A model generated the notes under the pieces. That model was not told the origin of the DNA and searched no databases. It saw only the letters and a list, made by a program, of their open reading frames with translations. A program made the translations under genes and the position numbers. DNA of 64,000 bases from Sthenelais limicola (taxonomy: Eukaryota > Annelida > Polychaeta > Phyllodocida > Sigalionidae), in contig OW804096.1 of NCBI GenBank assembly GCA_942159475.1, positions 139,675,442 to 139,739,441 on the forward strand, in the 5' to 3' direction. This document shows, piece by piece, positions 19,522 to 30,222 of this stretch (positions are counted from its first letter, which is position 1; the number at the start of each line of letters is the position of its first letter).

Positions 19522-22500
19522 AGTTGATTAAGGTGGAGGAGACAGAGGATGGATACCAGGTAACACTGAGGGAAGCGGTGATTATCCAACCTCATACGGC
19601 CAAGATTGACATTCGCAGGGGCTCTGACGCATCAATAGGTTTGATGTTCGAGCCCGACCAGAGATTGCTGACTGAATTTGCCCTGGGAAGCCTTGATACG
19701 TATATATCGGCTGTCAGTCCGACTGCTGTGGTAGCTTTCAGCAATCCGTCCGACCAAACCCTTCGTCTTGATACAGATGTGGTGGTTGGAAAAGTAAGTG
19801 AGGTGACGCTGCAATCGTCCCCTCTTACTTGTCCGGAGGGGGTGGATCAAGAGATCAAGAAAGCAATCGTCAACTCAATACAGGTGGTAGAAATACCGTC
19901 TGTAGTAGATGATGAGCTGATTCTGCCGGACACTCCCGTACCACCTAGTACGGAATGTCCGCTGAAGAAACTTGTTCGAGATACAGACTTGACGGATCCT
20001 AGTGAGAAGTCAAGGCTGTTTGGTCTCCTCGACGAGTTTAGGGGGTGCTTTTCTCTGCCTGGAGACGGGTGGAAAGAAAAGCCCGGATGTACCCATGTGG
20101 TCCGTCACGTCATTGACACTGCGAATGCCCGCCCTATCAAACTTCCATATAGGCGGATGCCGGTGGCAAAGCGTGACGCAGCGGAGGCAGAGATCTGGAA
20201 GATGTACGAACAGGGACGCATTGAGCACTCTACTAGTCCATGGGGAGCACCCATTGTGATGGTAGGAAAGAAAGATGGTACTCAGCGTTTCTGTGTCGAT
20301 TATCGCCAGTTGAATTCCGTGACGGTGAAGGATAGCTTCCCACTCCCCAGAATTGATGAATGTGTTGAGGCGCTAGGCGGAAACAAGTGGTTCTGCGCCC
20401 TCGACTTGGAAAGCGGATACTGGCAGATAGCCATGGATGAGGAAAGCAAAGCCAAAACAGCTTTTCTGTCCAGTGTGGGATTGTTTCAGTTCAAAGTAAT
20501 GGCCTTTGGACTGTGCAATGCCCCGGCTACCTTCCAGCGAATGATGGATCGGATGCTAGACGACCTTAAATGGAAGTCTTGCCTAGTCTATCTGGATGAT
20601 GTGGTGGTGTTCGGGAGAACGTTTGAACAATGTCTCCAGAACCTCCGACTCGTCCTGGAGAGAATCCGGGACTATGGATTGAAATTGAAACCCAAGAAAT
20701 GTGAACTCTTCCACCGAGAGGTGGAATACTTGGGCAGATTGGTCTCAGACAAGGGCATCCGCGCCGACCCTAAGAAGGTGCAGAAGGTCCAAGATTGGCC
20801 GAGACCAGTGAACGCAAAGGAGATCCGGCAGTTTATAGGATTCGCGTCCTATTATCGAGAATTTCAGCCGAAATTTGCCTCGACTGTCGCTCCCTTGCAA
20901 GCAATAGTAACCGCAGCTGGAAAATATAAGCGGTACGCTAGATCCATAGAATGGACTCCGGAATGTGAAGTTGCCTTCCGCGGAGTCAAGGAATTGCTAA
21001 CTACAGCTCCAGTGTTGGGATATCCCCAGAAAGAAGGGAAGTTTATCCTTGATACGGATGCTAGTGGGTTTGGCATGGCGGGCGTCCTGTCCCAGATACA
21101 AGACGGAAAGGAGGTAGTACTTGGGTATGCAAGCAACAGCTTGGATAAATCCCAACGAAATTACTGTGCTACGAAGCGAGAGCTTCTAGCAGTACTCACC
21201 TATCTGAAGAAGTTCCGGCATTACCTGCTAGGGAACCGGAATTTCTGTGTGCGGACGGACCACGCATCCTTGCGGTGGTTGCTCAACTTCAAAGATCCAA
21301 TGGACATGCTCGCACGTTGGCTAGCTCAACTGCAAGAGTATGGCCTGGATCAGGGCATGATTCTCCATAGGGCGGGGAAGAAACATCTAAATGCTGACGC
21401 GCTTTCTCGACTTCCAACGCGGAAGTGCGGACGCTTAGATTGTGAAGATTGTGGGGCTCATGAACCAGTTGTCGCTGAGGCAACTGTGACAATGACCTCA
21501 CCGAACGAGATAATCCAGAAGGCTCAGCAGGATGATCCGCTGATCCAGCGAGTTATCGATGTGGTGGAAGGTAGGAAACCGCCCCCGGACAAGCAGTCAC
21601 TGTCAGGGGAGTCGGATGAATACTGTACCTACATCCATAACTTGGGGAGTTTGAAGATGAGAGAAGGTGTGTTGTGCTTGACTTGGGTTCGGCGACGCAC
21701 TGGAAGGACGTACGTCAGTAAGGTTATTCCTACTGCTCTCCGTTCAGAAATATTCCGTGGAGTGCATGGACCTAAGACCATGGGTCATTTTGGGTTCTTC
21801 AAGACCTCCTGGGCTGTGAAGTTGAAATATTTCTGGCCTGGCATGAGGGGAGACCTGAAACGCTGGATTAGGGCCTGCCCGGAATGTAGTATGCGGAAGA
21901 CGAGAGGTGGTGGCGGAATCACCCCTCTGAAGAAGGAATTGCATGGAGAACGATGGAGCCGAGTGGCTTTGGATATTATCGGTCCCTTTCACCCTACCCC
22001 TCGGGGAAACAACTATGTGATGGTTGTGGTGGACCACTTTTCGAAGTGGGCGGAGGCCTATCCAATGCCAGATCACACAGCAGAGCGATGTGCGGAAGTG
22101 CTCTTCCAGGAATGGATTTTGCGCTTCGGGTGCCCTGTGTCGTTACAAACGGACGGAGCCCCGGAATTCAGATCTACCCTGTTGAGGAGTCTGTTAGAGA
22201 TGCTGGGAATCGAGAAATTGATCACCATGCCGTATAGACCGCAGTCTAATGGGCAGGCGGAAAGATTTAATCGGATCCTAGTGGAGCAGCTGTCTTGTCT
22301 GACGGATTACAGTTCCACGGACTGGGACATGCTGGCTCCGTGTATTGCTCATGCCTATCGGGCTAGCGTACACGCGAACACGCTGTGCACGCCAAATTCT
22401 ATCGTATTCGGGACGGACTTGGTCACTCCGATGGACTTGATCTACGGAGTAGAGCCGGGTACCCTGGATTTTCCATGTCGTGTGGCGTTCGTTGAGAACC

Positions 22501-23312
22501 TAAGACATTGGATGAGGCTAGGGCATCAGTTTGTTCGGGATAATCTCGGAGTATCGGCAGTGCACCAGAAACGAGATTATGACCGGAAAGCAAACCCTAG
22601 ACGCTTTGAAGTGGGTGCTGTTGTATACCGCTACAACCACCCTCAGGCTAGTAAGAAGATCGGTCCCAAGTGGGATGGGCCCTTCAAGGTGAAAAGATTC
22701 ATAGGGGGCACAACCTATGAACTTGAGACAGTAAAGGGTATTGTGAGATGTCATGTAGATTATCTCAAACCTGCCTTTGACGAGAACGGACCTATTCAGG
22801 TGGTAAATCTAGATAGAACACCAGAATTCCGTGCTCTGAAAGAGGCTGGACGCGATGTCCTGAGGCTGGAAAGTGGCAAAGTCCTTCCGGGGAAGGAATG
22901 TCCTGAATTGAAAAAGAAAGATAAAGTCTCTGTATGTGTGAAACAAAGGGGAAGACGGAAGAAGCCGGAGGGGGTGAAAGATAACACTCCTCCAGTGCTA
23001 ACCGCCCCCAGAGTTAGCACAGAAGAGACAAAGAAGAAGAAAGTTGGGAGACCTCGTAAAACGATGGGTAAAACCAGAGTAATACCAGTGCTTCCCAATA
23101 GAAAGAGAGGCCGACCTCGGAAGATTCCAGTTGACACTGTGGCTCCGCCAAAACCTAACTCTCCCAAAGTGAAGAGAGGTAGGCCGAGGGGAGCTAAAGG
23201 GAAGACTGGAGACGGAAGAGGGAAGAAAGGAGATCAGGACGTATCCCCTGGGAAAACTGTAACGAGAAAACGAGTGCGCCGTCCTCCAGATCGGTTACAG
23301 TTGGGAGTTTAG
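19479..23312 (+). CDS. pol: Pol: reverse transcriptase, RNase H, integrase, AT-hook tail
   Basis: 1277 residues, open from 19476; the ATG at 19479 may not be the natural start if frameshifting is used. Reverse transcriptase spans about 225-405 with catalytic YLDD at 371-374. RNase H follows (DTDASG near 525, later DHASLRWLL). The integrase has an HHCC zinc domain (about 763-806), a DDE core with VALD, LQTDG and NGQAE motifs, and a GPY/F-like module KWDGPF near 1060. The last about 100 residues are basic and hold three AT-hook cores: GRPRK at 1190, RGRPRK near 1210 and RGRPRG near 1233. These could tether integrase to AT-rich DNA, where related elements use a chromodomain; that role is inferred. 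No internal stop. Confidence 0.95.
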   Translation: MVRGPRSKQPSPSVKLIKVEETEDGYQVTLREAVIIQPHTAKIDIRRGSDASIGLMFEPDQRLLTEFALGSLDTYISAVSPTAVVAFSNPSDQTLRLDTDVVVGKVSEVTLQSSPLTCPEGVDQEIKKAIVNSIQVVEIPSVVDDELILPDTPVPPSTECPLKKLVRDTDLTDPSEKSRLFGLLDEFRGCFSLPGDGWKEKPGCTHVVRHVIDTANARPIKLPYRRMPVAKRDAAEAEIWKMYEQGRIEHSTSPWGAPIVMVGKKDGTQRFCVDYRQLNSVTVKDSFPLPRIDECVEALGGNKWFCALDLESGYWQIAMDEESKAKTAFLSSVGLFQFKVMAFGLCNAPATFQRMMDRMLDDLKWKSCLVYLDDVVVFGRTFEQCLQNLRLVLERIRDYGLKLKPKKCELFHREVEYLGRLVSDKGIRADPKKVQKVQDWPRPVNAKEIRQFIGFASYYREFQPKFASTVAPLQAIVTAAGKYKRYARSIEWTPECEVAFRGVKELLTTAPVLGYPQKEGKFILDTDASGFGMAGVLSQIQDGKEVVLGYASNSLDKSQRNYCATKRELLAVLTYLKKFRHYLLGNRNFCVRTDHASLRWLLNFKDPMDMLARWLAQLQEYGLDQGMILHRAGKKHLNADALSRLPTRKCGRLDCEDCGAHEPVVAEATVTMTSPNEIIQKAQQDDPLIQRVIDVVEGRKPPPDKQSLSGESDEYCTYIHNLGSLKMREGVLCLTWVRRRTGRTYVSKVIPTALRSEIFRGVHGPKTMGHFGFFKTSWAVKLKYFWPGMRGDLKRWIRACPECSMRKTRGGGGITPLKKELHGERWSRVALDIIGPFHPTPRGNNYVMVVVDHFSKWAEAYPMPDHTAERCAEVLFQEWILRFGCPVSLQTDGAPEFRSTLLRSLLEMLGIEKLITMPYRPQSNGQAERFNRILVEQLSCLTDYSSTDWDMLAPCIAHAYRASVHANTLCTPNSIVFGTDLVTPMDLIYGVEPGTLDFPCRVAFVENLRHWMRLGHQFVRDNLGVSAVHQKRDYDRKANPRRFEVGAVVYRYNHPQASKKIGPKWDGPFKVKRFIGGTTYELETVKGIVRCHVDYLKPAFDENGPIQVVNLDRTPEFRALKEAGRDVLRLESGKVLPGKECPELKKKDKVSVCVKQRGRRKKPEGVKDNTPPVLTAPRVSTEETKKKKVGRPRKTMGKTRVIPVLPNRKRGRPRKIPVDTVAPPKPNSPKVKRGRPRGAKGKTGDGRGKKGDQDVSPGKTVTRKRVRRPPDRLQLGV

Positions 23313-24402
23313 ACCATGTTGTGTGTGCCAACAAGGGGAATTATGATCTGATTCCCCGAGTAAACACAACGAGAAGTCGACTGGAAGTGTAAGACGGAAA
23401 AAGTACACTGAAGTCCCCGAACGACACATGTGAACTGGATGTTCCATGTGGCTGGGAGTAACCTTGATTCCAGGAATTAGTAGTTGCTAGAGCAACTGGA
23501 GCTGTACAGCCTGGCTTGGGTTAGGGCTGCGAAGCATAGAGAATCTAACTTCGTGGTACTGTTTGCCCTGAATCTTGTCTGAAATGACTTGAAATTGCTA
23601 TTTGACAGCGTTGCTACCTATGAAAATGAATGGAATTCAATTCCACTCTTGTCTCAGTGGAAAGAATAGCGGGTTGCGGTGGTAAAGACTCCGGTCTGAA
23701 CCCCGTACGCCTATGCTAGACATGCAAAACCGGGTAACGTTATCCGGCAGGTAGTGGCGGGACACGGTGGCGCTGCAAGCGTACGGCGAGAGGGCGAACT
23801 AGCGTTGCAACAGGTGGTGCTAACGGAAGTGGCATCCGGTTGACACTGGTTCTCTCCGCCTCGTGGCTCACTTTGCTTCCAACCGCCAACCTGTAAGTAC
23901 GCTTCTCTATCATGCACCTTATTCCACTGATCCTTGCTTGAATACTCTATGAGGTAGTATTTGATAGTTGAACTACTTGAGAAAGAATGCTTTTAAGACA
24001 CTGTAGATGGTTGACGCGGAGTCGTACATCTAGTATAAGACGAAAGTTTCGGTGTTTCTGTGTGTGGAGATAGATCACCGGCGCTACGACCCACGCCGCC
24101 ATGTTGAAAGCTGTAAGCGGTGTGACCACGCTTGTATTTCTATCGAGTATTACGCTGATTTGGTCCACCCTAGGGTTCCGGGAATACTGTTTTTAGTTAC
24201 AAAACATTCTTGGGGATGGTACTACTCAGTTCACTGTCTCCCGGAGTGATTTTTAACGAAATATTGTGTACATAATGTTCTGGTTGCAATCGTCCCTGTG
24301 ACTAAGCATGTAATGTTATGTTATAGGAACGAGAACTCAACGTGACCGCTGCCGTCTGAAGTGTATCCTGTGAATCCTGAGCTTTGAGAAAACTGACTGA
24401 AA
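23313..24402 (+). other. Retrotransposon internal spacer
   Basis: 1.1 kb between pol and the next ORF without a supported sense reading frame. It may contain a leader or splice site for the downstream ORFs; none is certain. Confidence 0.5.
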
Positions 24403-25671
24403 ATGAGTGAATCGGATACTCATGAGAAAGCTGCTAGTGTAGACTTGGGCGAGTCTGGTGGTTCCGACCACGAGCTCGACGTGGAGGCGGAATCCCAGTT
24501 GCTGGAAGAGACCGGTGACGGTCCTGGCCATGTAGCTGAGATGAAACCTCTGACGGAGAAAGATGTCCGTGATACCGGGAAAGGCTCCGTGGAGACACGG
24601 CAGTCCTCTCGCGGGAGACGGAAACAGGAGTCTCCAGCTAAGTCTACTAGCAAGACCCGGAAAGCGTCCAAGTCCCCAGCTACGGGTCGACAAGGCGCTG
24701 AACGTGGACGGGACACACTTCGGAAACTCGCTGAAGTCCGAGTAGTGGTCCAGCCCATGGAAGTGGAAGAGACTACCTCTACCACTAAGAAGTCTGATTC
24801 GAAGGAGAGTGATACCCAGAGCAAGGAGAGTGTTACCCCTTCGAGCCAGAAAGGAAAGAGGAAAGTGGTGAAATCCCATAGACGTTGTTCCGTGTGGAGG
24901 GACAGCCAGTTCCGGAGTCTTCCGCGTGGTACTGACATCCGTTCCACGTTTGACACCGGAGTAGGGGTGGTGAACGTGAACCCTGATATGGATATCCCCG
25001 GCGCCATGGCTACCATGGCCGAGGAGAGTGAAGATGAGTCAGATGTGGAGGGGTTGGAACACGGTATGATGGACCGTTACGAAAGCCAACTCTTCCCGAG
25101 TCTGCTCAGGCTGGGTTCCGTGGAGACAGGCAGTTATGAGAAGATTGTGGGCGCTGTGGACTTGTGGGAGCCCGGCTTCCGTTGTCCCTTTGCCGTCTGC
25201 CGGTACCTTCCCTTCAACGGAAAAGGAGTCCGTGTCTATGCCACAAGGCAGAGGCTATTCCGCCACCTGTGTGAGGAGCACACTCCCAGGTTGGAGGTCT
25301 GGACCTGCCCTTCTGCCCGTTGCCAGCAGAGGCTAGACCGGAGATGTGAGCTTGTGCGCCACTTGCAGTACGAAGAGGAAGTGTGCCACAACAAGGGATT
25401 GTCAGAGGCCGTCCGGAAAGCCATGGCGGTGACGCCCACTCGTGAGCTGTCCCCCAGGTTTAACTTGATGAGTTATCTGACTGCAGAAGACCTACAGCAG
25501 GTGAGGCGAGCTACCTCGGTTGGAAAGTCCTCCACCAGCTCGAGGCAGTTTGCTAAGCCTAGAGACCGGAAAACGCCTTCTGCAGCCGGAGCCGGAGCCA
25601 TCCCCCAGCAAAGGCAAGACAAAGAAGCAGAAGAAGAGAAGGAGAGAACGTTCCAGTTCCTCTCGCTCTGA
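24403..25671 (+). CDS. Accessory ORF 3 of the LTR element: zinc-finger-like, charged protein
   Basis: 422 residues from ATG in context AAAATGAG. The first about 170 residues are alternately acidic and basic, rich in Ser, Lys and Glu. Two Cys/His clusters follow: CPFAVC near 261-266 with HLCEEH near 290, and CPSARC near 304-309 with H and CH further on. Both resemble C2H2-type fingers with long loops; they could bind nucleic acid or stabilise a fold. No signal peptide or membrane helix is visible, arguing against an envelope protein. It ends TGA at 25669-25671, four bases before the ATG of the next ORF, whose frame also overlaps it. No known family recognised. Confidence 0.75.
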   Translation: MSESDTHEKAASVDLGESGGSDHELDVEAESQLLEETGDGPGHVAEMKPLTEKDVRDTGKGSVETRQSSRGRRKQESPAKSTSKTRKASKSPATGRQGAERGRDTLRKLAEVRVVVQPMEVEETTSTTKKSDSKESDTQSKESVTPSSQKGKRKVVKSHRRCSVWRDSQFRSLPRGTDIRSTFDTGVGVVNVNPDMDIPGAMATMAEESEDESDVEGLEHGMMDRYESQLFPSLLRLGSVETGSYEKIVGAVDLWEPGFRCPFAVCRYLPFNGKGVRVYATRQRLFRHLCEEHTPRLEVWTCPSARCQQRLDRRCELVRHLQYEEEVCHNKGLSEAVRKAMAVTPTRELSPRFNLMSYLTAEDLQQVRRATSVGKSSTSSRQFAKPRDRKTPSAAGAGAIPQQRQDKEAEEEKERTFQFLSL

Positions 25672-25675
25672 GTCC

Positions 25676-26461
25676 ATGTGCAGTGACCGGAGCTCTTCTC
25701 CTGCCCCTAAGACTGCGAAAGTACTGAATCCGGTAGCGCAGCAGGCCTGTGCTAAGTTGGAAGCGGAGCTCCCGGAGCAAGCTTCCACGGAAAGGCTACT
25801 GGAGAGAAGTGAGACCGAAGTCCGTGATGTGTTGGATTTGGCCAACGATGCATTAACGGAGGTAGGAGAGAAAGTGACAGCAGCGTTCCAGACCTTGGCG
25901 GAACCACTGTCACAGCTGAGAACAGTACGAGAACAGATCCGCGAGCTAACGACTCTTCGTGAGGAGAATCGTGCACAAGCCGGTCTGATCCGAGACCAGA
26001 GATCGTGGCTCAAGGAGAGAGATGCGAAAATCCAGTCCCAACAGGAAGAGATTAGCGCTCTCCGGGCGGAGTTGGAGGCTTTCCGTAATCCTTCATCCTC
26101 TAGCGGGTCACAGCAGATGGAGAACATCATGTCAGGGATCCGCCCTCTGGGTGGCACTACCCCGACACGGATGTGGAGTGCTGGCATGGGAATGGAGGCA
26201 ATACCTCCCATGCAGCCACAGCAAGCCTTGGTGGGAACCGGTTTCGGAGGTCAAGTAGACTTCAACGAAATGCGGAACCTAATGATGATGGGAAGGTTGT
26301 TCCGGGAGACCATGGCACAACCTCTCCCCTTACTAAGGCAACAACTTCCAGGGGAGACTCCGTTAACCCCCGGAAGGAATTGGACAGTGAACACCCCTGC
26401 AGCCACAGGTAGTGCCCCAACTGGTTCTGAGGAGGTAAAGAAACCAGATGGTGGGACGTAA
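25676..26461 (+). CDS. Accessory ORF 4 of the LTR element: coiled-coil protein
   Basis: 261 residues from the ATG at 25676, four bases after the stop of ORF 3. The same frame is open back to 25505, where it reads a basic Arg/Ser-rich stretch, so either an indel split one ancestral protein or expression uses reinitiation or frameshifting. Residues about 30-145 carry Leu/Glu/Arg heptads (for example LRTVREQIRELTTLREENRA), a probable coiled coil. The remainder is Pro/Gly/Met-rich. No enzymatic motif or membrane segment. Function unknown. Confidence 0.7.
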   Translation: MCSDRSSSPAPKTAKVLNPVAQQACAKLEAELPEQASTERLLERSETEVRDVLDLANDALTEVGEKVTAAFQTLAEPLSQLRTVREQIRELTTLREENRAQAGLIRDQRSWLKERDAKIQSQQEEISALRAELEAFRNPSSSSGSQQMENIMSGIRPLGGTTPTRMWSAGMGMEAIPPMQPQQALVGTGFGGQVDFNEMRNLMMMGRLFRETMAQPLPLLRQQLPGETPLTPGRNWTVNTPAATGSAPTGSEEVKKPDGGT

Positions 26462-27075
26462 AAGTGTTTTTGCTAAAGTAGCCACGCTGGTTACTTACTG
26501 TTCAAGATTACCTTGAGATGCGGAATGACCATGGACTTGCCCCTGACCCCGGAACCTGTACGTGTGGATGGATGGACCCTTTGATAACCCGGAATTGCCC
26601 CTCGGAAACCTGAAAGCTCGGAAATGTAAGAAACCGCTGATAAACCTTGGACTCTGACTACCTCTTGACGATTCAAACGGATTGACAGCTGCTGACTCGG
26701 AACAACCTCGGAAGCCGGAAATTTTTTTCCGCCGATTCGTAAGAAGTTTAGTACATTTTACTTACAGCCTGGTGCTTTTCATAAATGAAATGTTTTGTCG
26801 TAGCAGGTCTACCAAAGCTCCTTATGTAAAGGCTGTTTAAAACTTTTGAGTATGTTGATTCAGAAGGAATCACTTACAATGTAAAATGTAATTCTAGAGA
26901 TGTCGCGATTTATTGTTCGTGCGGAGGTCACAAGTATGCTCCTGCCTGTACTGATTCGCAATGTTAATTCTCTATGTCATTTCTTACTTTACTTTGATGT
27001 TCCGTGTTGATGTTGATGTATAATTTATTACTTCCGTAAAGATTGTTTACAAAGTTGGTAAAAATCTTAAATTAT
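26462..27075 (+). other. Retrotransposon 3' untranslated region
   Basis: About 600 bases without a supported frame between the last ORF and the polypurine tract. Confidence 0.6.
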
Positions 27076-27086
27076 GGAGGGGGTAT
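27076..27086 (+). other. Polypurine tract
   Basis: GGAGGGGGTAT immediately precedes the 3' LTR, the usual site for plus-strand DNA priming. Confidence 0.75.
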
Positions 27087-27655
27087 TGTAGTAAATCGGA
27101 GGTTATATATAGCCCTCCGCGTCAAGAGTGTGTATAAATCAAATGTCCTTGAACTTCCCCGTGTCTCCGTAACGCTTCACTGAGCACGGAATGGGCTTTC
27201 GGATTTGTGTTAACTACAAGAGAGATATGTTTTACCATTATCACCCATTTACAGGAATCTTATAGTCTATTCAACTACAGCAGAATGTGTATCATGTATA
27301 ACCATTTACTGTATTCCTGTACGACCTGTTCTTATGTATTGTATTCACTGATATTGTTTGCCTGGTGCAACACCTCTTTTATGATGTGAGGACAAGTATG
27401 ACCTTGCTCCTGCTTGTAGGGTGTAAGTATTCACTCTAAGGCTTTGAGTGGATCAGTTCAGGCCTATGCTGGGTCTGAGCCGGGTCGGTTGAGACTTGCA
27501 GTCTGGTCGTGGGTGGCAATAAACCTAACGAAAGAGACATTTCCGTGTTGGTGTTCTTCCTTGCCTTCGTCGAGAGCCGTGTCCGCTGTAGTCGAACCTG
27601 GGTTGGAATTAGCCTCTAGTAATAAAGCACTTTACTATAGAAGCGATTCACTACA
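27087..27655 (+). repeat. 3' LTR (569 bp)
   Basis: Matches the 5' LTR except at 27201 (G for A) and 27487 (G for T). Followed by the target duplicate CATT. Confidence 0.96.
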
Positions 27656-27734
27656 CATTAAGTTAAACTGATTATAAAGTTAAATAGAAAATTAGTTGAC
27701 TAAATCATTGATTAACATGATAATTAGTAAACTT

Positions 27735-27904
27735 ATATTATATAAATTTTGGGTATATCTAAGTATATTTGCATGGTATCGCATTGATTTAAAGTATCAC
27801 TTTTGTTATATTAAACAGCATTTTGAAGCTTATTTATGTCTTAAATGTGGGTTATTTGAGAGGCTTGGTGAAGGCCAATTGTACATTTTCTGAAGATCTG
27901 ACCC
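27735..27904 (+). mobile_element. Family A MITE, A3, left end lost
   Basis: Interior and right TIR are present (CATTTTCTGAAGATCTGACC); no left TIR. Confidence 0.75.
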
Positions 27905-28089
27905 ATTAAGGTTACGTAATATCACCTAATGATATGAGATGTATTATACAGGACCAAATCTCAGCTCAATATTATTCTACTGCCCTAAGCCTATACCAAA
28001 GGCCTGGACGCATCGCTGCCGTTTGTGATACTTCTCCAAGGCTAACCTACCTCTGCTTCACTTTACATATCGCCTGGAGAATAGTAGTT

Positions 28090-28324
28090 GGGTCAGATTT
28101 TCGGAAAATGTGCAATTCAACTTCACCAATCCTCTCAAATAACCCAAATTTCTGACGAGAATTAAGTTAAAAGCGAAGTTCAACCTAACCAAAAAGATTG
28201 CTAGAATCAATGCAATACCAAATATACTCGAATTTACCTAGTATTGACCAAATTGCAGCCTATTTTAGCAGAATTTACTAAATGTATACAGCTGCCAATT
28301 GTACATTTTCTGAAAATCTGACCC
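28090..28324 (-). mobile_element. Family A MITE (A1)
   Basis: 235 bp, both TIRs, flanked by AGTT on both sides. Confidence 0.93.
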
Positions 28325-28473
28325 AGTTGCATCAGACTCTCAACTCTCTGGGTAGGTCAAAGGGTTTCCTATTGTACGCAGGCTTAATATGGTCCCAATA
28401 GAGCAATTATTCCAGGAATGAATGGTATGAGGGCAGGCTGTCAGCTGATGGAGCGCAATGCGGGGATTGATAT

Positions 28474-28705
28474 ACAGATTTTCAGAAAATGTACAATTCG
28501 TTTTCACCAATCCTCTCAAATAAACCACATTTAAGACAGAACTGAGCTTCAAAATGCAGTTTAACCTAACAGAACTGATACTTTAAATCAATGCGATACC
28601 AAATATACTCAGATATACCTGGTATTCATAATTGTTTAGCCTAGTTTAGCAGAATTGCCTTATTGTGTAGAGCTGGCAATTGTACATTTTCTGAAAATCT
28701 GACCC
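28474..28705 (-). mobile_element. Family A MITE (A3), left tip truncated
   Basis: Left end begins at CAGATTTTCAGAAAATG without GGGT; right TIR intact. Confidence 0.85.
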
Positions 28706-28861
28706 ACTAGCTGGGTTATGCTGCACCAAGGCTAAGTGCCTTGATCCTACTTGACCGATAGGGCAGAGAAATATCCTTCCAACATATCATTACCCACTGG
28801 TAGGAATGTGATATAATTATGTCCCTGCAGGTTAGGTGTTACAAGCTTCGTCTACCTAATA

Positions 28862-28981
28862 TTGATTCTACAATCAGTTTAGTTAAGTTGAATTGTATTT
28901 TGAACTTTATTTTCGGCTGAAATTCGGGTTATTTCAGAGAATTGGTGAAGCTGAATTTTACATTTTCTAGGGATTTCACCC
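28862..28981 (+). mobile_element. Family A fragment (A1, right half)
   Basis: Contains GATTCTACAATCAGTTTAG to a decayed right TIR (CATTTTCTAGGGATTTCACC). Confidence 0.65.
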
Positions 28982-29004
28982 ATATATCGCTATATCTTTT
29001 TAGG

Positions 29005-29202
29005 GAAAACATATATAATATATCATGACATATATATAATACATTGTCTTGGAATTTGGTACATGTATTCATATGACTTAATGTACTAGATACCACAATT
29101 CATATGAGAACATTCTTACAAAGAGATCTAGTATAAGAAACAGCTTGAAAAATATATAGATTTATTTTGTTATGTGTGACTCATTGTCTTGTGACACATC
29201 AC
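29005..29202. mobile_element. Family B fragment
   Basis: Right part only, ending GTGTGACTCATTGTCTTGTG then ACACATCAC. Confidence 0.65.
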
Positions 29203-29271
29203 ATATACTCCTGTGAAATATTATAACTTAATGTATTGAAGAAACATGAAGCATCGTGACCAGGTACATAT

Positions 29272-29511
29272 GGGTCAGATCTTCAGAAAATGTACAATTG
29301 GCCTTCACCAATCCTCTCAAATAACCCCAATTTAAGGCAAAAATCAGGTTCAAAATACAGTTCAACATAAAATGAGAGGTTTATTAAATAAATGGGCTAC
29401 AATACAGAATACACTCAGATATACCTAGTATCTATCAATCTTCACTCTTATTTAGCAGAATTTGATAGATGTGTAGATCTGTAGATTGTGAATTTTCTGA
29501 AAATCTGACCC
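29272..29511 (-). mobile_element. Family A MITE (A2)
   Basis: 240 bp, both TIRs, flanked by ATAT on both sides. Confidence 0.92.
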
Positions 29512-29724
29512 ATATAATATATAACATAAAACTAATGAGGGTAGCCTGGAGGACTGGTGACCTTCACCTTCCCTTTTCCCATTTATGTAAGTGTGATGTG
29601 ATACGGAAATGAAATAATTACATACACATCCATGCAAAAACAACAATGATAACATAACACAAACTGACAGCGAGTTTATTCTTATAATAATGGTACCTGA
29701 GATTTCATCCATATACGATCCTAT

Positions 29725-29959
29725 GGGTCAAGTCTTCGGAAAATGCACAATTGGCCTGTACAAATCCTCTCAAATAACCCCAATTTAAGGCAAAAATCAG
29801 GTTCAAAATACAGTTCAACATAACCAGACAGATTTATTGAATGAATACAATACAGAATACACTCAGATATACCTACTAATTATCCATTTTCACTCTAATT
29901 TAGCAGAATTTGATAGATGTGTAGAACTGTAGATTGTGTATTTTCTGAAAATCTGACCC
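29725..29959 (-). mobile_element. Family A MITE (A2)
   Basis: Both TIRs, flanked by CTAT on both sides. Highly similar to the copy at 29272. Confidence 0.92.
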
Positions 29960-30222
29960 CTATAGACAAGAATGCAGCATCAACGTCATGATTGATAATG
30001 AAAGTCAGTGCGGTATGTAATGTTTATGCAATGTATTAAAGAGATAGGCAAGCATGAAATGTACAGAGATCCCTTGTTGCACATTCCCGCCATGCATATC
30101 ATACGCATGCGCATACCAGCCAAAGGGCATCCGGAAACCCGATACAACGCGGCCACCGCTGCCTCCATAGTTTCCCCCTTGTTTATGACGCATTTACTTA
30201 ATCATTAACTCACTGAATATTC

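Larger units (their letters stand above)
16307..27655 (+). mobile_element. Complete LTR retrotransposon, Ty3/gypsy class, with extra 3' ORFs
   Basis: Two 569-bp LTRs (TGTAG...CTACA) bracket 10.2 kb of internal sequence: primer-binding site, gag (17069-19099), protease-region frame (19024-19521), pol (19479-23312), two further ORFs (24403-25671, 25676-26461), and a polypurine tract before the 3' LTR. CATT flanks both sides. The order reverse transcriptase, RNase H, integrase with a GPF module places it in the Ty3/gypsy group. The LTRs differ at only two positions seen (16421/27201 and 16707/27487), indicating a young insertion. Total 11,349 bp, long for the group because of the 3' ORFs. No envelope-like protein with membrane segments is present. 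Confidence 0.95.

Noticed and set aside
24403..26461. Envelope gene making the LTR element a retrovirus
   Set aside because: Neither protein has a signal peptide, membrane helix or glycosylation-rich ectodomain.
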